A program made the position numbers and the translations under genes. The notes beneath the pieces were generated by a model. It saw nothing but the letters and a program-made list of their open reading frames with translations. It had not been told where the DNA came from and did not search any database. 64,000 bases of DNA from Watersipora subatra (taxonomy: Eukaryota > Bryozoa > Gymnolaemata > Cheilostomatida > Watersiporidae): NCBI RefSeq assembly GCF_963576615.1, contig NC_088716.1:60482228-60546227 (forward strand), in the 5' to 3' direction. The first letter of the stretch is position 1, and each line of letters starts with the position of its first letter. Below, in pieces: positions 14,300 through 23,668 of this stretch.

Positions 14300-14375
14300 C
14301 AGGTCCTGCTATACACTTCAGACCATGTTATACACTTCAGACCATGTTATACACTGCAGACCCTGTTATACATTT
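14300..14375. repeat. Short 22-bp repeat next to Ras exon
   Basis: Four diverged copies of CTTCAGACCATGTTATACA, about 50 bp upstream of the acceptor of the NKxD exon. Confidence 0.8.
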
Positions 14376-14421
14376 AAGGCTTTGTTACATTACCTGTAAC
14401 AGGTACTTGTTGTTCTTGCAG

Positions 14422-14533
14422 CCTAGAGAGCTTAAGGGTTTTACACAAACAGATAGTCAGGGTGAAGGACAGAGACAATATTCCAATGGTATTGATTGGT
14501 AACAAGTGTGACTTGAGCCGTGACCTTCGATCT
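14422..14533 (+). CDS. Ras-type GTPase, G4 (NKCD) exon
   Basis: The acceptor TTGTTCTTGCAG precedes C. The phase-2 join gives Ser, then LESLRVLHKQIVRVKDRDN and IPMVLIGNKCDLSRDLRS. NKCD is the G4 guanine-specificity motif (NKxD). The exon ends in phase 0 at TCT|GTGAGT. The IVRVKDRDNIPMVLIGNK stretch resembles R-Ras and M-Ras proteins. Confidence 0.92.
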
Positions 14534-14647
14534 GTGAGTAGCAAAGTTTCTATTCAAAGTCTCATCTATTAACACAGAAGTAGACTGTTTTATTACAGTT
14601 TTATTAACTAAAAGAGAAATGCAGATATACTGTTGATTATCAATAGA

Positions 14648-14860
14648 CTAGCCGATTTCCTGGTGTTGCAAGGGTATTAAAAACAGCTTATAAACAGTGG
14701 CAGGTAATGTAGTTGCCTGCCACTTGTCATTAGCTTAGCACATTGCTAATGGTTAACTTGAATAAGTTAGTATCCCTATTGCTAAATTTGGCAATAAGAG
14801 CTGTGAGAGCAAGCTTTAGTGACATTGCGCCGTAAAGCATAGTGCTATGCGTATTTTAAC
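14648..14860 (-). mobile_element. Decayed Helitron end, minus orientation
   Basis: Plus-strand CTAGCCGATTTCCTGGTGTT followed by GCAAGGGTATTAAAA is the reverse complement of a degraded Helitron 3' end (hairpin, then CTAG). The next ~180 bp match the copy at 19900 in patches: CAGCTTATAAACA, a GCCACTTG..ATTAGC segment, CACATTGC and AATAAGAGCT. The far (5') boundary could not be fixed. Confidence 0.6.
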
Positions 14861-15531
14861 CTAGATAAAGAGTCATATCACTCAAAGAATCCACTGCATC
14901 TCGCGTAGCTCAAAGGTTTAATTTATCGCCTGGTGAACGGAAGGCTCCGAAATAAAATCTTCTGCGATACAGATTCTTCATTGCTAAATACTAGCCAGCT
15001 ATAGCTGGAAAGACTGAACGACAGAATTTGGGACTTATATAGGCCTATATATAGATTAGTTCAGCTCTGCGCTCTCGACCAAAACATAAACAGTAACTGG
15101 GTTTGCATGAGCCAGTTTTTTTAATATTAAAAACCCTGCAATAAAGTTATTTATAAAAACACCAAATTTTCTATTAATATAATTTTTGTTCCAAGCCAGG
15201 CGGTCCAGAATGCTTTAAATATGGACAAAAGTTTGGGGTTTGGTTCACAGAGAAGGTCACTGGTTGTGGCTGGCACCACATATGATCTTAAATAACCCCC
15301 TTTGACATATTTTCAGATTTGTTTAGATGGCTATTTGGGTTTACGACTAAAACCATTTAAAACCCATGTTGTTTGACATAAAGGTATATTATATATTATT
15401 GCTCAACGCAAAATTCACATAATAATTACATGAGTGAAATGTTTTGCAGTAACTAAAAGTTGATCATAAAACAAGGCTATCTATAGATCATAGACTATAG
15501 TAGAAGTTTACCATTTTATTAAGCAGAATGG

Positions 15532-15540
15532 GGATGCGAC
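15532..15540. repeat. 9-bp target-site duplication, left
   Basis: GGATGCGAC immediately left of the Mutator-like element. The same nine bases recur immediately right of it. Confidence 0.85.
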
Positions 15541-16209
15541 TAGCCTGTCTTGACAAGCTGCTGTGTTTGCGTAGTTGTCCCCCCGTCGAGCGGCGAGCAA
15601 CAACAGCTTGTCACAAGACATACCGCACCTGATGCATCAGCTGCACTTATAAGGAGTTGTTCTCTTCCGTCTACGCGGCTTGGCCGCGATGTTATGTCGG
15701 TCGCTCCATTGGTAATCATAACGGATTTCGCGCAAAAATTTCTGTAGAAAAAAAAACAAGATTACAACGTTTAACCAAAAACCAGTTTTTGTGATAAACT
15801 TTAGTAGAACTTAAGAACAAAGTAAACCCAAAATAAAATCCGTAAGAGCAAATAAAACTGACTGATACAAAAATAGAAATAAAATTGACTGAGCGCACAA
15901 ATAACGACATGTTTAGTCGCTGTTGTAGCCTAAGTTCTCAAATTCTAATAAAGTTTACTGCAGAGAGGAGTCGCCAGTTAAACGTTCTCATCTTAATTTT
16001 TCTACATAAATTTTTGCGTGAAATCCGGTTATGATTACCAATGGAGCGACCGGGATAACATCGCAGCCGAGCCGCGTAGACGGAAGAGAATAACTCCTTA
16101 TAAGTGCAGCTGATGCATCAGGTGCAGGACGTCTTGTGACAAGCTGTTGTTGCTCGCCGCTCGACGGGGGGACAACTACGCAAAAACAACAGCTTGTCAA
16201 AACAGGCTA
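15541..16209. mobile_element. Non-autonomous Mutator-like element with long inverted repeats
   Basis: A 669-bp element with inverted terminal repeats of about 210 bp. The left arm begins TAGCCTGTCTTGACAAGCTG and the right arm ends with its near-exact complement (CAGCTTGTCAAAACAGGCTA). It is bounded by the 9-bp direct repeat GGATGCGAC. Long TIRs plus a 9-bp duplication fit the Mutator/MULE superfamily. Each arm also contains a smaller palindrome: GACAAGCTG near its tip pairs with CAGCTTGTC about 50 bp inward, around a GC-rich core. The roughly 240-bp centre has no credible transposase frame, so movement would need proteins from elsewhere. It lies in the last Ras intron. Confidence 0.85.
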
Positions 16210-16218
16210 GGATGCGAC
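16210..16218. repeat. 9-bp target-site duplication, right
   Basis: GGATGCGAC, identical to 15532-15540. Confidence 0.85.
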
Positions 16219-16826
16219 GCGAATGTGACTTTCAGACTGCATGCTTACATACATGTACATGGGATAGTGCAGACAATTCCACATTTAAAAGTAGTTGAAT
16301 TATATAGTTTCCAAGGAAAGACAACTTCATATCAAATATTGACAAACCCAGAAACACCATTTGCAGAGAACTGTTTCAGTGAAAACCCAGTGAAATCAAC
16401 TACTGTAGCAAAACTGACCCTCTAAAAATGGCCTGCCAATGATGTACTCTACGAAACTAGTTACGCAGACAAAACCAAGTTTGATCAGTCCAAATGTGTT
16501 TTTTGACCTGCGGAAACAATGTGCGATAGTTTGATTCTAAAATGAAGACCTACATGTACAACAACATTGTGCGATTATCATAGGTATCAGACTAAATAGG
16601 TCAATAAGCTTGTTTGCAAACAATCATTTTGACCAAATATATCGCTGCAATATAAGCCGACTCTTTGCTGACAATAATAACTATTTAACCTCCAAATGTA
16701 TAAGGTCGGTCTTATAAAAGCTCAGTCTGCGCTGATTGGCTTGAATCTGCTGTTGGCTCTTTAGCTGTTGGTATACGAGTTGCTAAGCAAACACCGCTAG
16801 GTTATTTAACTATTTGCGTGTTTTAG

Positions 16827-17021
16827 GTGAGCGGCGAACATGGCAAAGCCTTAGCTCGAGAACTTAAACTGCACTACGTGGAAACAAGTGCAAAGCTCAA
16901 TCTCAACGTTGAGCAAGCTTTTCATGACACTGCCCGCTACATCAGAAAATTTCAAGAAGAAGAAAGACAACTCCATATTGTCAAACCAAAGAAACGGAAA
17001 AAAAGTTGTATCATTTTGTAA
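16827..17021 (+). CDS. Ras-type GTPase, C-terminal exon with CaaX box
   Basis: The acceptor TTGCGTGTTTTAG precedes GTG in phase 0. The exon encodes VSGEHGKALARELKLHYVE followed by TSAKLNLNVEQAF. ETSAK is the G5 motif. The end is a lysine/arginine-rich hypervariable tail (KPKKRKKS) and a CaaX box, CIIL. A terminal Leu predicts geranylgeranylation, and with the polybasic patch it predicts plasma-membrane anchoring. R-Ras and M-Ras also end in C-x-x-L. The stop is TAA at 17019-17021. Confidence 0.93.
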   Translation: MSGEHGKALARELKLHYVETSAKLNLNVEQAFHDTARYIRKFQEEERQLHIVKPKKRKKSCIIL

Positions 17022-18360
17022 TTAACCTTCTATTAAGAATTTCCGTCACATTATATAATATAGATACTATTATTTACATTGAGTAAAAGTGATGAAAGTG
17101 CAATCACCCCTTAGACTTTTTACCTTCTATTAGGGAGAGGTTTGTAAAGAATGTAGCTATGATATTACCTACTGGTTGACTATTATAATGCTGGACAGTG
17201 GTAACTGGTGGAAGCGGTGTTAACCTAAAACTATTAAAATATAATAGTTTTAGGTTAGTACCGCTTCCACCAGTTACCACTGTCCAGCATTGTTATACTG
17301 GTCTAGACAAGTTGCTGACCAACAGAAGAATATTTTTGTACACATTTAGATTGGTTGCTAATTTTATTTTGTGCTCCTATATTTAATATATTTTATTATA
17401 AACAATTGTTTGTTTTGCTAGCCTCAGTTTCTAAACTTATTTTGCAAGGCCATAATGAGGGGAAGCACTGTTTCCCTTCAAGCCTCACTTCAACTATTCA
17501 GTGATTTTGCTCAGGAATTTGAAACCTAGCTTCAAAAGTAGGCGACCTTGCAGTTGTGACCTTTATGAAAAACTCATAACTGCCAATTGATAAGTTCTCA
17601 CTGATGACCAGATGCCTTACAGTTTCAGTAAACTTCGGCCTGGACATCTATGTTGTTGCCTTAGTAGTGCAGTAGTAGTGAACACGTCACAGCCATGCAG
17701 TATAATTACATTACATTCTTTTACTACTGCACAGTATGCATGTAGATGCACTAAAACTATTTTCTAATGGACAGTAAGCAGTGCTGCGGCGGTATTGCCT
17801 ACTGCACAGTGCTGGATGCAGTGAGAGTGTGACTAGTGCTCATTTCACAGAGCTAGATGTAGCAGTAACACTTGCATTACTGTGTACATATATGCACAGC
17901 ACATTTACATGAAAACTCATAACAGAATCAGGTATTAAGTTGACTTTGATGCAATAACTATACAATTGTGAGATGTGAGTGCTAATCAAACTCAAAACAA
18001 AATTGATCACAATTGATAGATTGTATACGGTTGAAATGAAAATCTACTATGGTTCTAATATGTAACATTAATAAGAACACAATAGAAAGACCCTAATTTC
18101 ATCAACCAGAAGTGCGATAATATCTGTTCAGTAATTCCAAAATGATCTCAGTGTAAGAGCACAAGCTCATGAGCTTGCTAAATATAGCATTTGACAAATT
18201 TGTACAATGCAGTACAGATGTTTGAAAAGCTAGCACTGTCAGTTGACCCACAGTATCAACTTCAAGTTTTGAAGAATGAGCATTTGTAGTATGCAGGAAT
18301 TGCCTTGTTTCAGGTAATGTTTCATGGGAGTCAATGCGCAGTAGACCGTAGTGGGTAACT
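17022..18360. other. 3' flank of Ras gene, no other gene seen
   Basis: Probable 3' untranslated and intergenic DNA. It contains the palindrome at 17191-17287. I found no clear AATAAA close to the stop codon. GCAGTAGTAGTG and similar short repeats occur around 17660-17850. Confidence 0.6.
17191..17287. repeat. 45-bp-arm near-perfect palindrome
   Basis: The left arm 17191-17235 (starting CTGGACAGTGGTAACTGGTG) and right arm 17243-17287 are reverse complements over 45 bases with two adjacent mismatches, around a 7-base loop (AAAATAT). The pairing extends a little further outward (ATAATG/CATTGTTAT). It sits about 170 bp past the Ras stop codon, so it may be transcribed as a long hairpin in the 3'UTR. 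It could equally be a small foldback transposon. Confidence 0.92.
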
Positions 18361-19027
18361 TGCAGTAGGAGGGTAGTTGCAGTTGCAGTAGGAGGGTAGT
18401 TGCAGTTGCAGTAGGAGGGTAGTTGCAGTTGCATTAGGAGGGTAGTTGCAGTAGGAGGGTAGTTGCAGTAGGAGGGTAGTCGCAGTTGCAGTAGGAGGGT
18501 AGTTGCAGTAGGAGAGTAGTTGCAGTTGCAGTAGGAGGGTAGTTGCAGTAGGAGGGTAGTTGCAGTAGGAGGGTAGTTGTAGTTGCAGTAGGAAGGTAGT
18601 TGCAGTAGGAGGGTAGTTGTAATTGCAGTAGGAGGGTAGTTGTAGTTGCAGTAGGAAGGTAGTTGCAGTAGGAGGGTAGTTGCAGTAGGAGGGTAGTTGT
18701 AATTGCAGTAGGAGGGTAGTTGCAGTTGCAGTAGGAGGGTAGTTGTAGTAGGAGGGTAATTGCAGTTGCAGTAGGAGGGTAGTTGCAGTTGCATTAGGAG
18801 GGTAGTTGCAGTAGGAGGGTAGTTGCAGTAGGAGGGTAGTTGCAGTAGGAGGGTAGTCGCAGTTGCTTGCAGTTGCAGTAGGAGAGTAGTTGCAGTTGCA
18901 GTAGGAGGGTAGTTGCAGTAGGAGGGTAGTTGTAGTTGCAGTAGGAGGGTAGTTGTAGTTGCAGTAGGAAGGTAGTTGCAGTAGGAGGGTAGTTGCAGTA
19001 GGAGGGTAGTTGCAGTTGCAGTAGCAG
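18361..19027. repeat. 17/23-bp minisatellite (GTAGGAGGGTAGTTGCA)
   Basis: A tandem array mixing a 17-bp unit (AGTTGCAGTAGGAGGGT) and a 23-bp form with an extra GTTGCA. Two blocks around 18361-18500 and 18780-18900 share unit order, suggesting internal segmental duplication. The purine-rich strand keeps long minus-strand frames open (Leu/Pro/Tyr repeats) that I regard as non-coding. Confidence 0.95.
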
Positions 19028-19243
19028 TAAATGTCTATTGCTCATAAGAAAATCTTAATGTACTGCAAAATTACTGTGAACTGCACTGCAATCATGTAGT
19101 GCAGTTCTAATACTTGTGTTGCTGACAGCGTTAAAAGCTAAATGTGATATATTTCTGTATTCTGCTAAATTAGCTTTATTTATTGGTTCAAATTTGATTT
19201 CTTCGCAAGAGCTGCTGACGTATGTCAGTGCCTGGGCTATGTT

Positions 19244-19466
19244 AAGTATATGTACATATTAATATATGTATTGGTATGTACATATTAACATTTTCATATT
19301 AATATGTACGTTTTAATACATGTACATATTAATATATGTATTATATATGTACATTTTAATACATGTACATATTAATATGTACATGTATTAATATGTACAT
19401 ATTAGTATGTACATATTTATATGTACATACTAATATGTACATATTAATATGTACATTTTATGTATA
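19244..19466. repeat. AT-rich palindromic microsatellite
   Basis: Repeats of ATATGTACATATTAAT and relatives, self-complementary throughout. Confidence 0.9.
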
Positions 19467-19659
19467 TAATAAAAAGCGCAGCATGAAGAAACGAAAGTGG
19501 AACTATGTCGGAGCAGACTCCTGGTGGTGGGAGTTGTCAAATAATTCCTAACATACTAAGAATTGCTCTTTAGATTTAGAGAACAATAAATAATTAGCAG
19601 GCTCCAGTGATTATTCAGGTCTACGAAGTGATTTGTGCATATCAATGTACTGGCATATT

Positions 19660-19760
19660 CAACGTATGAAAAATCCACTTCAGGGAGGATTTGATCTCAG
19701 AACCTCCAGGTCTACAGAAAAAACGGTAAAACAGATGGCTGCTGATTCACTTTCATAACA
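19660..19760 (-). repeat. Possible tRNA-derived SINE fragment
   Basis: Read on the minus strand, GAGGTTCTGAGATCAAATCCTC resembles a tRNA-like B-box region seen in SINEs. No complete tRNA fold or A box was established, so this is tentative. Confidence 0.3.
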
Positions 19761-19899
19761 TCAATCAAGATAAAGTTTCTCTTTATCAATTTTGACTAGT
19801 GACTAGCTGTATGGCTAAAATGTCCTTTCTCCAACATAGCATTAACGTATGAGACAGCTGTTGATCTATGTCCCTATGTTCGACTCGTGTATTTACATA

Positions 19900-20200
19900 C
19901 TAGCTGGATGTCCGGCGTTGCCCGGGTATTAAAACTCAGCTTATAAACAATGGGAGGTAATTATTACTCGCTATTACCGGCCACTTGCTATTAGCCTGAC
20001 ACATTGCCAATGACTAATTTGAGTACGCTTACTAATAAGAGCTAATTATTTGCTATCACCATTGAGCCGCATAAAATTACACTACCGCTACCGCTCTCCA
20101 TGCCGTTGCGTCATCACGTTGCGTCGTAACGGAGAGCGGTAGCGGTAGTGTATTCACTCCTATATGATGGCATATAATTCCTAAATTTTAATAGCTATAG
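19900..20200 (-). mobile_element. Helitron 3' end, minus orientation
   Basis: Plus-strand CTAGCTGGATGTCCGGCGTT then GCCCGGGTATTAAAA is the complement of a Helitron 3' terminus: CCCGGGCAACGCCGG hairpin, then CTAG followed by T. The adjacent sequence matches the copy at 14648 in the same order. The 5' boundary is unclear; similarity fades after about 20050. A long stem-loop (20080-20150) lies at its far side. Confidence 0.65.
20080..20150. repeat. 20-bp perfect inverted repeat
   Basis: CACTACCGCTACCGCTCTCC at 20080-20099 is the exact complement of 20131-20150. The 31-base loop carries two GTTGCGTC copies. The base composition is more GC-rich than the surroundings. Confidence 0.9.
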
Positions 20201-20973
20201 CTGGACATACACATACACATACCCATACACATACACGAACAGATACACGAGTTCACAGAAACACAGACAATTTACAGATTTAGCGATTTACATTAACAGC
20301 ATGTATGTTTCAAATGAAATATTCGAAGATGCATACCAAATTAAATCTCTATTTTGTTGTCATTTTTAAACAGCCAATGATAACGTATGCTCTCAGAAAC
20401 AATTTAGCAAATAAAAAGTTGATAGACAAACACAAATTGCCTCATTGAGCCGGAGAGCTGATGGTCAGTATTTATTATAAGTGTCAATCATTCTATTTAT
20501 AAGTTAGAAACTATAAAAGACGGTTGATAAACATTTATTGTGCAACTAGCTTTCCATTTTCAAAAGGCTTAGTTAAGCTTGATGTGGCATGAACTTTTAT
20601 TGTAGCTTGAGAAATTCTTTATAAAATAAGCCAACAAACTGGAGTTGTTCTCTCTTCTATATTAAAGGTACAGCTCTCTGTAATCAACAGCATTCAAGCA
20701 TCTATACAATTTAGAAGCTTTAAGTTTAGCATAATTTAAATAATTTAGCACAATAAAAAGCATCTATACAATTTTAAATACGGTAAGTGCCGAGCTTTAG
20801 AATGAAGTAAAAGCTCATCTAAAAGTATTGAAATAATGTGTAATTATTGTCAAAGAAAAACTATTATTGTTTCAGTAGCTACCACCACTACCAACATCAT
20901 CAGAATTTCTGGTTTTCAAAGAACTGCCAATCAAGTTTTTTTTGTCCATTGACATTCTGGTAGACCTTTTGCT
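20201..20973. other. No gene recognised; likely 3' region of dispanin gene
   Basis: Downstream (minus sense) of the dispanin-like stop codon. Minus-strand AATAAA signals occur near 20535 and 20595. A short CACATACA run is at 20206-20240. Confidence 0.5.
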
Positions 20974-21291
20974 TTAAACTTTTTCAAATAAAAATGCTAG
21001 AACATCAGTGGTCAAGTTGAGCACCATGAGTGCTATGAGAGCATAAAATAATGAACCAAAGATAATGGCCGTCGCTATGCAGATCTTGATAAGCTTTCTC
21101 CTCTCGATTATAGACATCTCATCGTTTTGGCTTACAGCTTCGGCGTGCCGCAAGCTAAACCAGACAGCGAGGAAAGCTATGAGCGGACAGCAGAGGCAGG
21201 CCAAAATCGATCCGCAGAGATATTCCGACCTGTTTTCCCAACTCTGGGTGCCAATAAGATCATACCTTGGAGGATAACTGTTCATAAATGC
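20974..21291 (-). CDS. CD225/dispanin (IFITM-like) protein, exon 2
   Basis: Second exon of a small membrane protein that joins the exon at 27755-27889 in phase 0, giving 150 residues. The minus-strand acceptor is TTAAATTTTTGTAG before GCATTTATG. Residues 69-92 (YLCGSILACLCCPLIAFLAV) form the first hydrophobic segment with the paired-Cys CC-P-x-x-I/A-F motif of the CD225/IFITM/PRRT family. Cys71, 77, 79 and 80 are candidates for palmitoylation. A polar loop with ERRKLIK precedes a second span near 115-137. The family acts in endosomal and plasma membranes in trafficking, fusion control or channel accessory roles, and the specific role here is unknown. Length and topology fit dispanins. The stop is TAA. 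Confidence 0.8.
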   Translation of the reverse strand, partial: AFMNSYPPRYDLIGTQSWENRSEYLCGSILACLCCPLIAFLAVWFSLRHAEAVSQNDEMSIIERRKLIKICIATAIIFGSLFYALIALMVLNLTTDVLAFLFEKV

Positions 21292-22133
21292 CTACAAAAA
21301 TTTAATAAAAATACATATACTAGAAAGATTTTAAATGTTATCTCATCTGACCGCATTAATACCACAGGCTATTGTGTATAACTTTGAGACCTTGGCCTGT
21401 GTCCACATTTGTGTTTGCTTTTTACAGGCTCTCAGACTATCTATCTCTCAACAAACAAGTTGATATTTTACTAATTTTTATATAACTGATGAATATTGTT
21501 GGTATATAAAATAATAAAATTGCATAACTCTAAACATGCAGAGAAAATTGCATAACTCTAAACATGCAGAGAAATTTTTTCAAGAATAATCATGATATGC
21601 AACAAAGTTCACATTACAGTTATTTGGAATCAAAAGATTCACCATGTGTTACTTTGCTGTATTGTAGACGCAAAATATGTAGAAATGTGATTACAAGCTT
21701 TTTAAAGCTAAAAAACGAACAGTTAATCGCAGCCATCACGAAAACGCAGTACATGTAGCTTGAAATCCTTTTCCAAAACGGCTCAAATGGGATGTAGTTG
21801 AACATGATGGCTTCTGTTTACACTTTCATGCAACTTCATTTGTTAAAATATTTTTACAAATATGCTTCACGCATTCAATAAAACCATGTCTATTGCCCTT
21901 ACGCATCTATTTCATCTTCATTGTAATGCTGTCACTTTGAGCACTGATATCTCAAAACCTACCGTAAAATATTGTTTGATTTTTTAACCTTAGCTCGAAG
22001 GAGTGCATATCATCTTCTGATAAAAATGACGAGCCTGTTGATCCCCTGTGATAGTCGAAAAATGCTGTAGAAATTGTTCGCGACATTTGGCAGGAAGTAT
22101 GGGTCACATGATCAGATTACAACTAGATGATTA

Positions 22134-23668
22134 CCCTAGGACACTTATATTTCGCTAGTATTTAGTTTCGTGAGTAGCACACAGAGTAAAATTTCGCTGC
22201 AACTTAATTTCGCAGCTCTGATGAGTGCGAAAATATAGTGATGTGAAAACAAATACAGTGGAACAAACAAATTAGATTCCTCAGGTCCGGTCCTCTAGTA
22301 AAAAAGTTTTTATATTTGCGACTAGTTTGTATTTGTAACCCGCAGGTATAAATGTATGGCAGAAATCAATAATTCAACGTGATCGCTTGCTGCCATTTGT
22401 TTCTTGGACTATCAATGACGTCTCGGTCCTTTCCGTCGTGACCGATATGGTACCAATATTAGATCTCAAGTATTTATAGCAAGCGATGGCCATGACACGT
22501 TTTGAGTTCACAATATTTCAAATTTAAAAAAAATCAAATACAGTACATGTCTCATAAAAAAGAAAATAGATAACAACCAACATCACAACCAGAACTGTAT
22601 AACATGGTTGGACCTGGTGAGGGTTGTTATCGTTTTTGGTTGGCAGTAAAATTCATCACTACAATAAGTATTATTTAATTGTATGACTTCACCTACCAGA
22701 CTTTCATCCTCATCAGTTACAAATTCGGTGACTAAACTGATATCATCATCTTCTTCGTTTGTCTTGGCTTTTCCAAAAAAACTTGTTATCTTAATTTGCT
22801 TTGCCATGCTGCTCATTCGGTGTATTAACGAATTTACTAGAAATTTCCCAATGAGCTCAATCACACACAAAATTATCTGCATTTCTAATATCACGATTTT
22901 GTTGTGGATATCAATGAACTACAGGGCCGTATTCCCTTGGACAGCTGGCCGGCTAAGACGCTCCAACTTTTTAGGAATTTCATAGTCCAACGGCTATAGA
23001 AAGGTTTTTATCGCTGTAGAATATCACTTTATTCGAAGCCATAGATACAAACATCAACTTTTAGTAGTTCTTAGGCGTCATTATTATCTTCATCAGCGGC
23101 AAAATATTCTTGTTAACGACTTTTATAAAGGTTTGCAAAATATCAAGTTTTAGCAAACATCTCTTGCCCATATCCTACTTAATGAACTTGAAATAAAATC
23201 GGCAAAAATGATCTTTGTTAAAACGCTTAAAAGAAAAAAGATGTCTTCTTTCTGAGCTTTTTAACTGCATACAAGTTTTGCCTGTTTTAATTTTAAAACG
23301 TTTTGTCAGTCACATCAGCTAAAACAAAGCAAATCTCAAAAAATAGAAAAATGTTGATACTTGCCAATAAATTTTTTTAAACTTCACGTGAGAGGCCCGG
23401 CTGAGGCCCTACATAAGAGAAACCTGTTGGGAGCTTACAGCACCCCCCCCTCCTTCTCCACACCCCAGATGTTCATAACTAGTCGTGTAACATTAGCCCC
23501 CAACTTGCAACCAGTGAATACAGGCCTGTGTAGAACATAGCTATTTAATTTCGAATTTTCGCTAGTTCGTTATGATAGTTTAGTTTCGCGCATGAATTTT
23601 TCGCGTGATGATGACTCCGCGAAAACGCGAAAGTTAGATGCCGCGAATACTTAAGTGTCCTAGGGTAT
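22134..23668. mobile_element. Element B nested inside element A
   Basis: It begins CCCTAGGACACTTA and ends with the exact complement TAAGTGTCCTAGGG, flanked by TA on both sides. Subterminal DNA is rich in TTTCGC/GCGAAA motifs in inverted arrangement. The 1.5-kb element interrupts copy 1 of element A at a site where copy 2 has no such sequence. The CCC tip recalls piggyBac-like ends, but the flanks are TA rather than TTAA, so the superfamily is unresolved. It carries a short minus-strand frame (22583-22816). Confidence 0.8.
22583..22816 (-). CDS. Short ORF in element B, PCNA-box-like start
   Basis: Starting at Met 22816 or 22807, the frame reads MSSMAKQIKITSFFGKAK and then an acidic stretch (NEEDDD.. 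TDEDESL). QIKITSFF matches the PCNA-interacting-peptide pattern Q-x-x-h-x-x-a-a. Position inside a transposon suggests the N-terminus of a degraded transposase or accessory protein. There is no catalytic domain, the frame ends after about 78 residues, and I do not recognise the family. Confidence 0.35.
   Translation of the reverse strand: MSSMAKQIKITSFFGKAKTNEEDDDISLVTEFVTDEDESLVGEVIQLNNTYCSDEFYCQPKTITTLTRSNHVIQFWL

Noticed and set aside
18102..19045. Minus-strand Leu/Pro/Tyr repeat proteins (230 and 83 codons)
   Set aside because: Translation of the GTAGGAGGGTAGTTGCA minisatellite.
22134..22147. Assignment of element B to piggyBac from its CCCTAG tip
   Set aside because: The flanks are TA, not TTAA, and no piggyBac transposase segment was found.
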